Origin: Bacillota bacterium
GTDB taxonomy: Bacteria > Bacillota > Clostridia > Lachnospirales > Lachnospiraceae
Assembly: GCA_023418475.1 (NCBI GenBank)
Contig: JAEZZO010000080.1
Span: 116,403 to 180,402 of the forward strand
Direction of reading: 5' to 3'
DNA length: 64,000 nucleotides
The notes under the pieces: generated by a model
Told to the model about the DNA's origin: nothing
Database searches by the model: none
The model's input: the letters and a program-made list of their open reading frames with translations, nothing else
Part shown: positions 17,459-26,143 of the stretch, piece after piece
How positions within the stretch are numbered: the stretch's first letter is position 1
Layout of the letters: each line of letters begins with the position of its first letter
Made by a program: the position numbers and the translations under genes

Positions 17459-19789
17459 TTAACCCTCCTTAATATGTTCGGAAATTTGTAATGCCCGGAT
17501 GTCGGAAATCCCCGGTAGGGTGGCGGCAACGACACAGCCTGCAATCAGAAGAGGCGAAATCAGATAGACAAACCACGGATTTACTGTAAAACGAAAACTC
17601 GCCGCACCAAAGGAAGATACAATTGCTACCCCGACATGCTCTCCTAACGTGTTTGCCAAAAGTGTACCAATGAAAACGCCTGCTACCAGTACAGTGATGG
17701 AACGTGTAAGATATTGCCTGCGAATATCCATACCGGAAAAGCCTATTGCTTTTAGTATTGCAATCGGATAACAATCTTTTGTCACCAGCATTTTCATAAA
17801 CAATGCCGTTACCAGCAGTGTGAGCAGAAGGGCTGCAGCAGCCGCAACAACGCAAGCTATCCTGACGGCGTTTTGTATTGGGCCAAGCATCTGTGCCATG
17901 CTTTCGTCTATTCCGGTTACCTTTGCAAAGGGAAACTGTTCCCTGTACTGTGATATTGCTGCTTTTACACCTTGGCGGTCACGAAACGCTGCCGCAAGGC
18001 TGACGTTTAATACTGCTTCATGATCCACATTAAAAACAGCTTGCGCTGTTCGTCCCCCATTCGTGATATCAGAGTAAATTCCACAAATCGTCAGATGTTT
18101 TTCAATTCCATCAGCAACCACAACAATCTTATCTCCAATATTTTTTTTAAGATCCCTGGCATTTAGAACAGAGAGGGCGATTTCTGTGACCGAATGCGGT
18201 GCATGACCTTTTGAGTAAGCAATGGGAAAGACAGAGAAATCACCAAATGTCACCCGCAGCTTCTCCCTTGCCCCATCATCCGTTATCCGCTCCAACATCC
18301 TGCCGGTAAATAAAGCATACTTTTCGACATTCCGATCTGTCTCCAGCTTATTAGCAATGTCTGCAGCCTTGCCCAAAACATCCTCCACCTGTGTCCGCAT
18401 CACCCCGATATTAACATCACAAATTCCCATACCCATGTAGGTGATAAAGCTTTCCGCAGAAATGGTGCTGCTAATATTTTGCGGGACAATCATAATAAAG
18501 GAGGAAATGATCAGCACCAGCATCATGGTGATATACAGCTTTCTCCGGGTAAGAACATCCTTTATTCCAAGAAAGATATTCTGTGAAAAGAGCTTGTTAT
18601 GACTGAGTCGGAAGCTTCTGGTTGATTTCGTTTTTTCCTGCGGAGCACCTAACCGTACCGCCTGCGCAGCGGATATTTTTCGAAAGCGCTGCAACATACC
18701 GTTCACATACAGCATAACAACCCCGCAGATTACTACCGCACCCAAAAGTCCGCAGAACATACCGGGTAACGGACTTCCGCTTTCCCCCATATACAGACGA
18801 ATGTTTTTAAGAAAAACTTCCTGTAGCGGCAGGGAGACCAGAAAACCAAGTAAACAGGCCGTCCCCGCAATAACACCGTATTTTACAAGGTAAAGTTTTT
18901 TAATCTGTGATACCCGCATCCCAACTGCCTTCAGTATTCCTATTTCCTTATAATCCTCTTCGATTTTAGCCAGCAATGTAAAGCGAATGCATAAAAACGC
19001 TACGATGATGACAAGAACGCCTATCAGCACCAGCACCGAAATCATAATGCCATCCGTAATGCCATTTATCATCTTCACCTGTTTGTAAGTGATAGCGGGT
19101 GGACCGTTCGTCGGAAGCCCGGCGTTTAGATAAGCAGCCTCAAAAGCCGGAGCAGAAGCACCCTCTGTCAGCCGAAACTCAATTAACTTTTCTACCTTTC
19201 CAAACTCACGAACTCTTTCAAAATCCGACTGACTAACAAGAAAACGCTTGGAACTTACCATCGCCGCATTCATGATTGAATCTCGTAAAAACCCTGCAAC
19301 GGTAAAGGAAATGCCGTGGATTGTGAGCGTATCACCCAGTGCCACATTTCCTTCCTTTCTATAATAGATGGGGACATAGATTTCACCATCGGCAGGATGG
19401 ATGACCTCACCGTTTAAGTTCAGCAGGAAGTCAAATTTACTCCCCTGCACCGAGAGGCCATTGTCTTGTATGCTTGCCGCAAGAGTTCCGTCACCCATAA
19501 CAATATCGGAACCATCCATGTTTAGAAACTCCAACACCTGATATTCTTCTACACTTTTATTCTTATCCGCAAAGCTTTGTAACTGTTCCATATCCACATT
19601 GCCTGTATGCATCTGCATGAAATGAACCGATCTTGCCGATAGTAGCATATTGTCAATCGCCTTAAACAGGTTTACGCTAAGAGACGCGGCTAAAGATGTC
19701 AACATGGCGGCAGCAAGGATAAAAGCTGTAATTGTTATGGTGATCATTTTATTTTTATAAATATCATTCTTTATTATTTTTTTGTACAT
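17459..19789 (-). CDS. FtsX-type ABC transporter permease
   Basis: A 776-residue membrane protein with an N-terminal helix, a large extracellular domain, two blocks of FtsX-fold helices (about residues 240-370 and 650-770) and a further helix near residue 415 that begins the second half. This is a duplicated FtsX arrangement. I place the start at MYKKIIKND, 7 bases after GGAG. The motif EEDYKEIGILKAVGM and its repeat TKDCYPIAILKAIGFSG mark the cytoplasmic coupling loops. With the ATPase and the two-component system it forms a unit like those that sense and expel peptide antibiotics; the actual ligand is unknown. Confidence 0.9.
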   Translation of the reverse strand: MYKKIIKNDIYKNKMITITITAFILAAAMLTSLAASLSVNLFKAIDNMLLSARSVHFMQMHTGNVDMEQLQSFADKNKSVEEYQVLEFLNMDGSDIVMGDGTLAASIQDNGLSVQGSKFDFLLNLNGEVIHPADGEIYVPIYYRKEGNVALGDTLTIHGISFTVAGFLRDSIMNAAMVSSKRFLVSQSDFERVREFGKVEKLIEFRLTEGASAPAFEAAYLNAGLPTNGPPAITYKQVKMINGITDGIMISVLVLIGVLVIIVAFLCIRFTLLAKIEEDYKEIGILKAVGMRVSQIKKLYLVKYGVIAGTACLLGFLVSLPLQEVFLKNIRLYMGESGSPLPGMFCGLLGAVVICGVVMLYVNGMLQRFRKISAAQAVRLGAPQEKTKSTRSFRLSHNKLFSQNIFLGIKDVLTRRKLYITMMLVLIISSFIMIVPQNISSTISAESFITYMGMGICDVNIGVMRTQVEDVLGKAADIANKLETDRNVEKYALFTGRMLERITDDGAREKLRVTFGDFSVFPIAYSKGHAPHSVTEIALSVLNARDLKKNIGDKIVVVADGIEKHLTICGIYSDITNGGRTAQAVFNVDHEAVLNVSLAAAFRDRQGVKAAISQYREQFPFAKVTGIDESMAQMLGPIQNAVRIACVVAAAAALLLTLLVTALFMKMLVTKDCYPIAILKAIGFSGMDIRRQYLTRSITVLVAGVFIGTLLANTLGEHVGVAIVSSFGAASFRFTVNPWFVYLISPLLIAGCVVAATLPGISDIRALQISEHIKEG

Positions 19790-19833
19790 ATTCATACTCC
19801 ATTCCTGCGTATGTTTTTGTGTATGTTTTTTTT

Positions 19834-19872
19834 ATGTTTTCTCTTTATGTTTTCTCTTTATGTTTTCTCTTT
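19834..19872. repeat. Three perfect 13-bp tandem repeats
   Basis: The unit ATGTTTTCTCTTT occurs three times without change between the kinase and the permease genes, and decayed versions (TATGTTTTTGTG) precede it. Confidence 0.85.
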
Positions 19873-19956
19873 ATGCATGCCTTACTCCGAGGATGATGCA
19901 AAACAAAATGTTAAGATCAAAAGAGTATTCCTCATTCAACCTCATCCCTTATACTC

Positions 19957-21084
19957 TCACTGACCTAAACTTTTCTGGAATCGCAGGACGAACATCTTGG
20001 TATACGGAGCGGGGGCGTCCAATAGGAAAACCTCTCCGGAGTGCTGTTCCATTACCTTCTTCACAATGGCAAGACCGAGTCCTGTTCCACTGCTGCTGCC
20101 TCTTGAAACACTGCCGGTAACAAAAGGTTTAAACAGATTTCCGACTATTGCCTTCGGGATAGTCGCTCCATTATCGGCAATTTGTATCTCAATATGACCC
20201 GGTTCTTCTGTTAGCCCCACAGACAATAAGCTGCCCACAGGGTTATGATGGATTGCATTTGTCAGAAGATTACCAATAGCACGGTTAATTTCCAACGAAT
20301 CTACTCTGTAAAATACTGGCTTATCCGGCAGTAGCAGCTCCAATGTCATCTGCCTGTTTTCAATTTCACCAAACAAAACGGCGCAAGATACGCGTAACTG
20401 CTCTACAAGGTCAACTTTCTCAAAATTCATCCGGTAGAGCGGCGTGCCCAGCTTGGAATAGAAAAGTAACTGGTCAATCAATTGGTTCATCTGCACGGCT
20501 TTGGCTTTTATCGCCAGATGGTATTCCCTCTGTTTGTCCGGTTGCTCCACCATATCACTCGCTAAGGCCCCCGCATATCCTAAAATCGTTGTCATGGGAG
20601 TTTTCAAATCATGGGCAATGTGTGAGAAAAGCTGCATTCTCTCATTTTCCATCGCTGCCTGTTTTTCTTCGGATGCTTTGAGCTTTGTTACCATAAGATT
20701 AAAGGCATCTCTCATTTCCCCAAATTCTGTCTCGGCTTCAAAATCCAGTATAGTGTCCAAATGTCCGGCTGCCACTGCCTTGAAGCCTTCTTGCATTTTC
20801 TGCACTGGCTCCATGATTTTTCTGTTAACTCCGCGCCCAAACAGGAGAATTCCTACAATATATACAACAGCTGTGATAAGATTCCAGATAACAGAAAGCG
20901 TAATCTGCAGAGACTTTGTTCCTTCGACCAGAGGGGAAGATGCCAGTTCTGAGAAATTCATCCCGTTCCTTACTGTAAACAAGCTAAATATAAGCTCCAA
21001 TACCAGAAGTGTAAGTGCAATCGCTATCGTATAGCCTATAAATCTGCACATGATGACTCTTTTTAAGCTGTTTTTTTTCTTCAT
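19957..21084 (-). CDS. Sensor histidine kinase
   Basis: A 375-residue kinase. Two membrane helices (about residues 12-37 and 63-83) enclose a short extracellular loop of about 25 residues. A HAMP domain (about 85-140) follows, then a HisKA domain with H158 in AHDLKTPMTTILGY and an HATPase domain with N-box NLLTNAIHHNP and G-boxes IADNGATIP and GTGLGLAIVKKVME. The short loop implies sensing in the membrane or through the partner transporter. It overlaps the regulator gene by 4 bases (ATGA) and has GGAGGT before its start. Confidence 0.95.
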   Translation of the reverse strand: MKKKNSLKRVIMCRFIGYTIAIALTLLVLELIFSLFTVRNGMNFSELASSPLVEGTKSLQITLSVIWNLITAVVYIVGILLFGRGVNRKIMEPVQKMQEGFKAVAAGHLDTILDFEAETEFGEMRDAFNLMVTKLKASEEKQAAMENERMQLFSHIAHDLKTPMTTILGYAGALASDMVEQPDKQREYHLAIKAKAVQMNQLIDQLLFYSKLGTPLYRMNFEKVDLVEQLRVSCAVLFGEIENRQMTLELLLPDKPVFYRVDSLEINRAIGNLLTNAIHHNPVGSLLSVGLTEEPGHIEIQIADNGATIPKAIVGNLFKPFVTGSVSRGSSSGTGLGLAIVKKVMEQHSGEVFLLDAPAPYTKMFVLRFQKSLGQ

Positions 21085-21767
21085 TTATGTACCTCCAGAC
21101 GATATCCCAAGCCACGGACAGTACCGATGGATACCGCACTGTAATCGGGAAGCTTGCTGCGCAGCTTACTGATGGCAACCATCACCGTATTATCATCTAC
21201 GATAGCGGCCTCCTGCCATGCAGCTTCATAAATCTGCTGTTTGGTATATACACGCCCGGGACTTTGCATAAACAGCTTCATCAGATTAAACTCCGTAGCG
21301 GTAAGAGGGATTATCTCATTGCCAAGGCTAAGCGTACAAGCGAAAACATCCAGACGCAATTCGCCTGCCGTCAGCAAAGCTGTGTCAGAATCCGCCGGGC
21401 CTCCTTCATACCGACGTAGTTGAGCTTTGATACGAGCTAGGACTTCTAAAGGATCAAATGGCTTTGTCACATAATCGTCTGCCCCAAGATCGAGCCCCAA
21501 TATTTTCTCGTGATTTTCCGTTTTAGCGCTCACAACAATGATGGGAAGATTGCTGCGTTCTCTTAGCCCTTTGATTAGTTGATAACCGTCAAGCTCCGGC
21601 ATCATAATGTCGATGACAGCCAGATCAATCCGCGTAATCGCAGCCAGTTTCAGCGCCTCCAATCCATTTTCGGCCTGTATCACAGAGTATCCATCCTTTT
21701 CTATGTACAATCGCAGAAGCTCGCGAATTTCCTTCTCATCATCTACAATTAGAATCGTCTTTGTCAT
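21081..21767 (-). CDS. OmpR-family response regulator
   Basis: A 228-residue regulator. The start is the ATG of MTKTILIVDDE, preceded by GGAGAGGTGATGGC; 16 upstream codons lack a ribosome site. The receiver domain has D9-D10, phosphoacceptor D53 (AVIDIMMPELDG), T/S in VVSAK and K in VTKPFDP. The C-terminal winged helix includes LTATEFNLMKLFMQSPGRVYTK and GTVRGLGYRLE. It is the first gene of the four-gene operon and probably binds the direct repeat just upstream of its own promoter. Confidence 0.95.
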   Translation of the reverse strand: MTKTILIVDDEKEIRELLRLYIEKDGYSVIQAENGLEALKLAAITRIDLAVIDIMMPELDGYQLIKGLRERSNLPIIVVSAKTENHEKILGLDLGADDYVTKPFDPLEVLARIKAQLRRYEGGPADSDTALLTAGELRLDVFACTLSLGNEIIPLTATEFNLMKLFMQSPGRVYTKQQIYEAAWQEAAIVDDNTVMVAISKLRSKLPDYSAVSIGTVRGLGYRLEVHK

Positions 21768-21813
21768 GCCATCACCTCTCCTATTGCTCGTCCTGCCTTC
21801 CAGTCGTAAGTTC

Positions 21814-21867
21814 ATTATAATTATCCTACCTTTCCGTTAAACATGCTTAACCTTAACATTACCTTAA
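21814..21867 (-). promoter_or_regulatory. Promoter and response-regulator direct repeat of the two-component/ABC operon
   Basis: On the minus strand TTAAGG occurs twice with an 11-bp period (21851-21856 and 21862-21867), with a further TTAAG nearby. Next comes a poor -35 (GTTTAA, 21837-21842), 17 bases, then TATAAT (21814-21819). One helical turn between half-sites next to a weak -35 is the usual layout for OmpR-type activators, and suggests autoregulation. Confidence 0.65.
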
Positions 21868-21950
21868 GAAATCGAAAAAATAAATATGAAAATACAATTG
21901 AGGGGAATAAACTTGCTAAAAGAAGTAATGGTTGGATTGGAAATAGTAAA

Positions 21951-21987
21951 AGTGTCTCTCCTGTATTTTACTTTCAAGAGAAACACT
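21951..21987 (-). terminator. Terminator facing the RHS remnant
   Basis: AGTGTTTCTC and GAGAGACACT (minus strand) pair over 10 bp with one G:U, and TTTACTATTT follows. It lies downstream of the RHS fragment. Confidence 0.55.
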
Positions 21988-22015
21988 CCTATGGATAATT
22001 TCATATTATAATTAT

Positions 22016-22091
22016 CCCGACAAAAGCCTGATTAAGGTTATATAGATGAATATAAGTGCATATAGCGAATAGATTGTAGGCTTTTATCGGG
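22016..22091. repeat. R1 palindromic repeat, copy 5
   Basis: CCCGACAAAAGCCT and AGGCTTTTATCGGG form an inverted repeat with one mismatch; the interior is GGTTATATAGATGAATATAA then GTGCATATAGCG. Confidence 0.8.
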
Positions 22092-22234
22092 CTAGCCATA
22101 TTATATTGATTGTAAATATTTATATTGTGATATTGACGATGATTTGATAAGTTATGCAATGCCACTTTTATCTTTAATCTTCGCATTTGTCTTTATTCTT
22201 GCTATTGTCCTTTGGATATTTGTGCTTTGTTTGC

Positions 22235-22648
22235 TTAGTCATTATTTAAAGTTCGATGGAATCCCTTTGGGCTCCATATCCAAAGCCTGTTTAGCGCGTC
22301 ATAAGTATATGTTGTTGTATTGCCTGCTCCATCTGTTTTAGTCTGGATATTACCTGTTGCATCATATGTCTGTGAGCTTATATGCTCCTCCGGGTCTGTA
22401 GTTGTTAGTAATCTGTTATTTTTATCATAAGTAAATAATGTCTCATGCTCTAAGGCATCAACCGCTTTTATTTGAACATGGTTATTATTGTACTCATATT
22501 TTTCTATAATTTTTCCTTCCGGATCTGTTTTTTTGACTAAACGATTTAGTGCATCATATATATTGGTATAAGAATTGCCTAACCAATCCTTGGTAGTCAG
22601 CAGATTACCGTTTTTATCATAAGAATATGAGGTTGTATGTTGGTGCAT
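22235..22648 (-). pseudogene. RHS/YD-repeat protein fragment
   Basis: A 137-residue stretch of YD repeats: YSYDKNGNLLTTKDW, NIYDALNRLVKKTDPEG, FTYDKNNRLLTTTDPE, TYDATGNIQTKTDGAGN and YTYDALNRLW. A real RHS protein has many more repeats plus a conserved core and a toxin end; this fragment stops soon after YDALNRL with an unrelated tail. No ribosome site is seen before its ATG. The upstream beta-helix ORF ends 8 bases before in another frame. I read the pair as remains of one large secreted RHS protein. Confidence 0.75.
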
Positions 22649-22655
22649 AAGTACC

Positions 22656-24272
22656 CTATTCTTGATTATATTGTAGAGCTTGAGTTATTTCCTGTCCTAA
22701 AAAGGGCTCATAATAAATGTTTCCTATAATCCTATCTCCATCACCGCTCCATATATTCTTCCATTTTTTTGTTTTTGGATTATATATCGGTATGTAAATA
22801 CTTGGTCCATATACAGAATCCCAATAATTATAGGAAGCATCTATCATTATGTTATCATTTCTATTCTCAACAGCAATGTCATTACCAACGAAAGTATTAT
22901 AATGGAAGATTGGCTGTATATCTGTATTAAAGATAACTCCTGTGCCAGTTGAATTCATTATCTTGCAATTCATCATATTAAGGCTGCCTTCAATATAAAA
23001 GCTGCCATATTTTATTTTCATATTATTGGCATTGATCTCGCCTATGCTATCTGCATATATATATCCCCATGAGGTATCACTTCTCCATTTATAATAGTCT
23101 GGATCATATGTGGAAGATAAGACTATAGGATTATCCTTTACTCCATAAGCAACCAACTTACCATATACGCCAATACCACCACCGTTAGCTGACAAAAGAA
23201 TTGTCCCAGGCTGTATTTCTAATGTGCTTCCTTTATTAATTATAATATGATCATAAATATATTTACTCTTAGGCAATGTAAGGTCATTATCAATTGTTAA
23301 AATTCCTGCTAATTTTATACCATTATAATAATCGCTAGAAATCTCATTATTTTCAATGTTTAATAATAATAATGATGAAGATATATCGTTAGCCTGAATT
23401 ACTATCGGTTGAATTGCTCTATATACAGTATTATTTTTTACTCTAAAATCTCCATATTGATGTCTATAAATGTATATTCCTGTATATCGCAAATCAGTAA
23501 TTGTATTGTTTTCACTAATTATTCCGCTGGAAGCCAAATCATTCACATAAATCCCGTACAGGGAATTACTAATATGAGAATTTGTAATTGTCACATTTCC
23601 ATGCCCCAAACTATCTTTATCAATGTTAATTCCCCTCTGATCACAATTTATTATTGTTGTATTATTAATATTAATGTTCTCACCCGAAGCTATATTAATT
23701 CCATAATAAGCATTATCTATTTCAGAATTGTTTATATCAAGTTTTCCATTAGTAGCAACATACAGAGCTGCGTTTCCATCACAATTTATATCTGCTCTTT
23801 TTATTTTCAAATAGTTCGCAATTACTTCTCCACCATTTACTATTTTAATTCCATTACCATTACCAATAAATATTACTGGGTTATCAGATCTTCCCTGGAT
23901 AATTAATTTGCCATAAACACACATTCTTCTGTAGCTATCAAAATTTACATTAATTCCTTCTTTAATATATAATGTTGACCACATAGATATGCCATAGGAT
24001 TGCTCTTCTAAGGTATATGTGTAAGACTTATCTGCCCAGATGGTGTATGTATTCCATAGACCTTTCAGATCACCTAAAACCGGTCTTACCCTAAAGATAT
24101 TGTTTTTTAAAATCAAATTGTCACTTCAGGTGCAGACGGTGCCTGCATCGGTATCCCGCCCAAAGTCCGGATAAGTAATGCATTGCAATAACATTATGGT
24201 AACTAATACAAAGGCAATCCATTTTCTTAATTGATTTTTATCAATTCTTTTATTTGATATATTCTCTTCTGT
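22656..24272 (-). pseudogene. Secreted parallel beta-helix protein, N-terminal part of a decayed RHS gene
   Basis: An ATG at 24277-24279 (after AGGGGG) would encode a signal peptide region MKTEENISNK.. with the hydrophobic stretch WIAFVLVTIMLLQCIT, but this frame ends in TGA near 24132. The stretch just before and across the stop reads sensibly in another frame (APSAPEVTI), and the long open frame of 486 residues then resumes in the first frame from about 24116. That suggests at least two small frame changes. The long frame consists of right-handed beta-helix repeats (many N/D/G turns such as NNTITDLRYTGIYIY) and ends YEPFLGQEITQALQYNQE. The product would be an exported surface protein. Coordinates of the 5' end are approximate. 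Confidence 0.65.
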
Positions 24273-24283
24273 TTTCATACATA

Positions 24284-24508
24284 ATCCCCCTGTTGTTGTA
24301 ATATAATAGCTTTTTATACCGTATTATGTTATTTTACATTATATGTCAATCAAAATTATGTAATATTTAAGTAATGTTTTATAGTATTTATCAATAAATA
24401 ATCTTGCCATATTAGAAAAGATATAAATCAAGTCATCTACTCCCTTTATGACTCTATGTAATTATACGCTTTGCACACTACACTGCTTTTATACTTTCTT
24501 ATGAAATG
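24284..24508. other. Intergenic region between gltD and the beta-helix remnant
   Basis: Very AT-rich and ORF-free. It presumably contains the promoter of the decayed gene; no convincing element was picked. Confidence 0.4.
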
Positions 24509-24573
24509 AAAAAGCAGCTCTTATCTTCTCCCATGATTTACATAACCAAACCACTGCCATTGATAAAAGCTGC
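24509..24573 (-). terminator. Terminator of gltBD
   Basis: GCAGCTTTTATC and GATAAGAGCTGC on the minus strand pair over 12 bp with one G:U, with a loop of about 36 bases, then TTTTTC. The other strand also ends in a T run, so it may work both ways. Confidence 0.65.
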
Positions 24574-24632
24574 CTTTATATATTTTTTTCTAATAATTCT
24601 ATGAATCCCTATATACTTCTCTATCTTTTTCC

Positions 24633-26132
24633 TTACAGATTACTATACCCCATCAAACTGCAATCCACTACCCTAGCAACCTCTCTGCCTTCACGGATTG
24701 CCCATACCACCAGTGACTGTCCGCGGTGCATATCTCCCGCAACAAAGATCTTATCCACATTCGTCTGATAATTACCGGCCTCCGTCTTCACATTGGTCCT
24801 GCCGTCAAGCTCGACACCGAATGCTTCCGCCACGTAAGACTGTGTTCCAAGAAAACCTGCTGCGATCAGAACAAGTTCAATCTCAACTTCCTTCTCACTG
24901 TCTGGAACTTCAACCATCATAAAGTGTCCGGAGGCTTCATCATATTTGCTTTCCAGTCCGACAGTGATTACCTTACATACATTTCCGTCCTGATCAGCGA
25001 TAAATTCCTTCACCGTTGTCTGATAGACACGCGGATCATTTCCAAACAAAGCGGCTGCTTCTTCCTGGCCATAATCTGTCTTGCAGACCTTCGGCCATTC
25101 CGGCCAGGGGTTGTTCTCCGCCCTTTTCTCCGGAAGCTTCGGCATCATCTCCAGCTGAAGAACCGACTTAGCTCCCTGTCTTATGGAGGTTCCAACGCAA
25201 TCGTTACCGGTATCACCACCGCCGATTACTAAGACGTTCTTATCCTTTGCTGTTATGGTAAAGGCCGCTACTTCTCCTGCCTTTGTTGTCCCTGCTTTGA
25301 GTAAATCCTTTGTTGCTGATTTTAAGAAATCCACTGCATAATAAATACCCTTGGCTTCTCTTCCCGGTGCCTTGATATCTCTTGGATTGGAGGCTCCGCA
25401 GGCAAGAATGACGCTGTCATACTCCTTCAGGATTTTATCTGCTTCGTAATCTTCTCCGACATTTGCTCCGGTGATAAAGGTAACTCCCTCTGCCTTCATC
25501 AGTGCAACACGGCGCTCAATAATATGCTTCTCCAGTTTCATGTTCGGAATTCCGTACATGAGCAAGCCGCCGATCCGGTCAGAACGTTCGAATACGGTAA
25601 CACTGTGGCCTCTCTTATTTAACTGATCGGCAGCCGCAAGACCGGACGGTCCAGATCCGATTACGGCAATTTTCTTACCGGTACGAATAGCCGGAGGGCA
25701 GGGAGTGAAATAACCATTTTCAAAGCCATGCTCCACGATTGCATATTCATTTTCCTTAATGGTTACAGGTTTCCCGTTCAAACCGCAGGTACAGGCAGTC
25801 TCACAAAGTGCGGGACATACTCTTCCTGTAAATTCCGGAAAATTATTTGTTTTCAGAAGGCGTGACAGAGCCATCTTCATATTTCCGCGATACAGCAGAT
25901 CATTCCATTCCGGAATAAGATTATTTAACGGACAGCCCGAGGCCATCCCTCCTATCATCATGCCTGACTGGCAGAAGGGCACACCGCATTCCATACAACG
26001 GGCTCCCTGGCATTTTCTTTCCTCCAGGGAAAGAGGCTGATGGAATTCATTAAAATGTTCTACTCTATCCTTTGGAGCCTGCGCCTTTGTATCTGTTCTG
26101 CTAAACTCCATAAATCCAGTTGGTTTTCCCAT
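24633..26132 (-). CDS. gltD: Glutamate synthase, small subunit
   Basis: A 499-residue FAD- and NAD(P)H-binding iron-sulfur subunit. N-terminal cysteines in CMECGVPFCQSG, CPLNNLIPEWN and CPALCETACTCG bind the 4Fe-4S clusters. The FAD motif is VIGSGPSGLAAADQLNKRG and the NAD(P)H motif VLVIGGGDTGNDCVG. A final FAD segment, KIFVAGDMHRGQSLVVWAI, is followed by REGREVA. Together with GltB it converts 2-oxoglutarate and glutamine to two glutamates. It starts 11 bases after gltB with GGAGGT as ribosome site. Confidence 0.97.
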   Translation of the reverse strand: MGKPTGFMEFSRTDTKAQAPKDRVEHFNEFHQPLSLEERKCQGARCMECGVPFCQSGMMIGGMASGCPLNNLIPEWNDLLYRGNMKMALSRLLKTNNFPEFTGRVCPALCETACTCGLNGKPVTIKENEYAIVEHGFENGYFTPCPPAIRTGKKIAVIGSGPSGLAAADQLNKRGHSVTVFERSDRIGGLLMYGIPNMKLEKHIIERRVALMKAEGVTFITGANVGEDYEADKILKEYDSVILACGASNPRDIKAPGREAKGIYYAVDFLKSATKDLLKAGTTKAGEVAAFTITAKDKNVLVIGGGDTGNDCVGTSIRQGAKSVLQLEMMPKLPEKRAENNPWPEWPKVCKTDYGQEEAAALFGNDPRVYQTTVKEFIADQDGNVCKVITVGLESKYDEASGHFMMVEVPDSEKEVEIELVLIAAGFLGTQSYVAEAFGVELDGRTNVKTEAGNYQTNVDKIFVAGDMHRGQSLVVWAIREGREVARVVDCSLMGYSNL

Positions 26133-26143
26133 GTTCTACCTCC

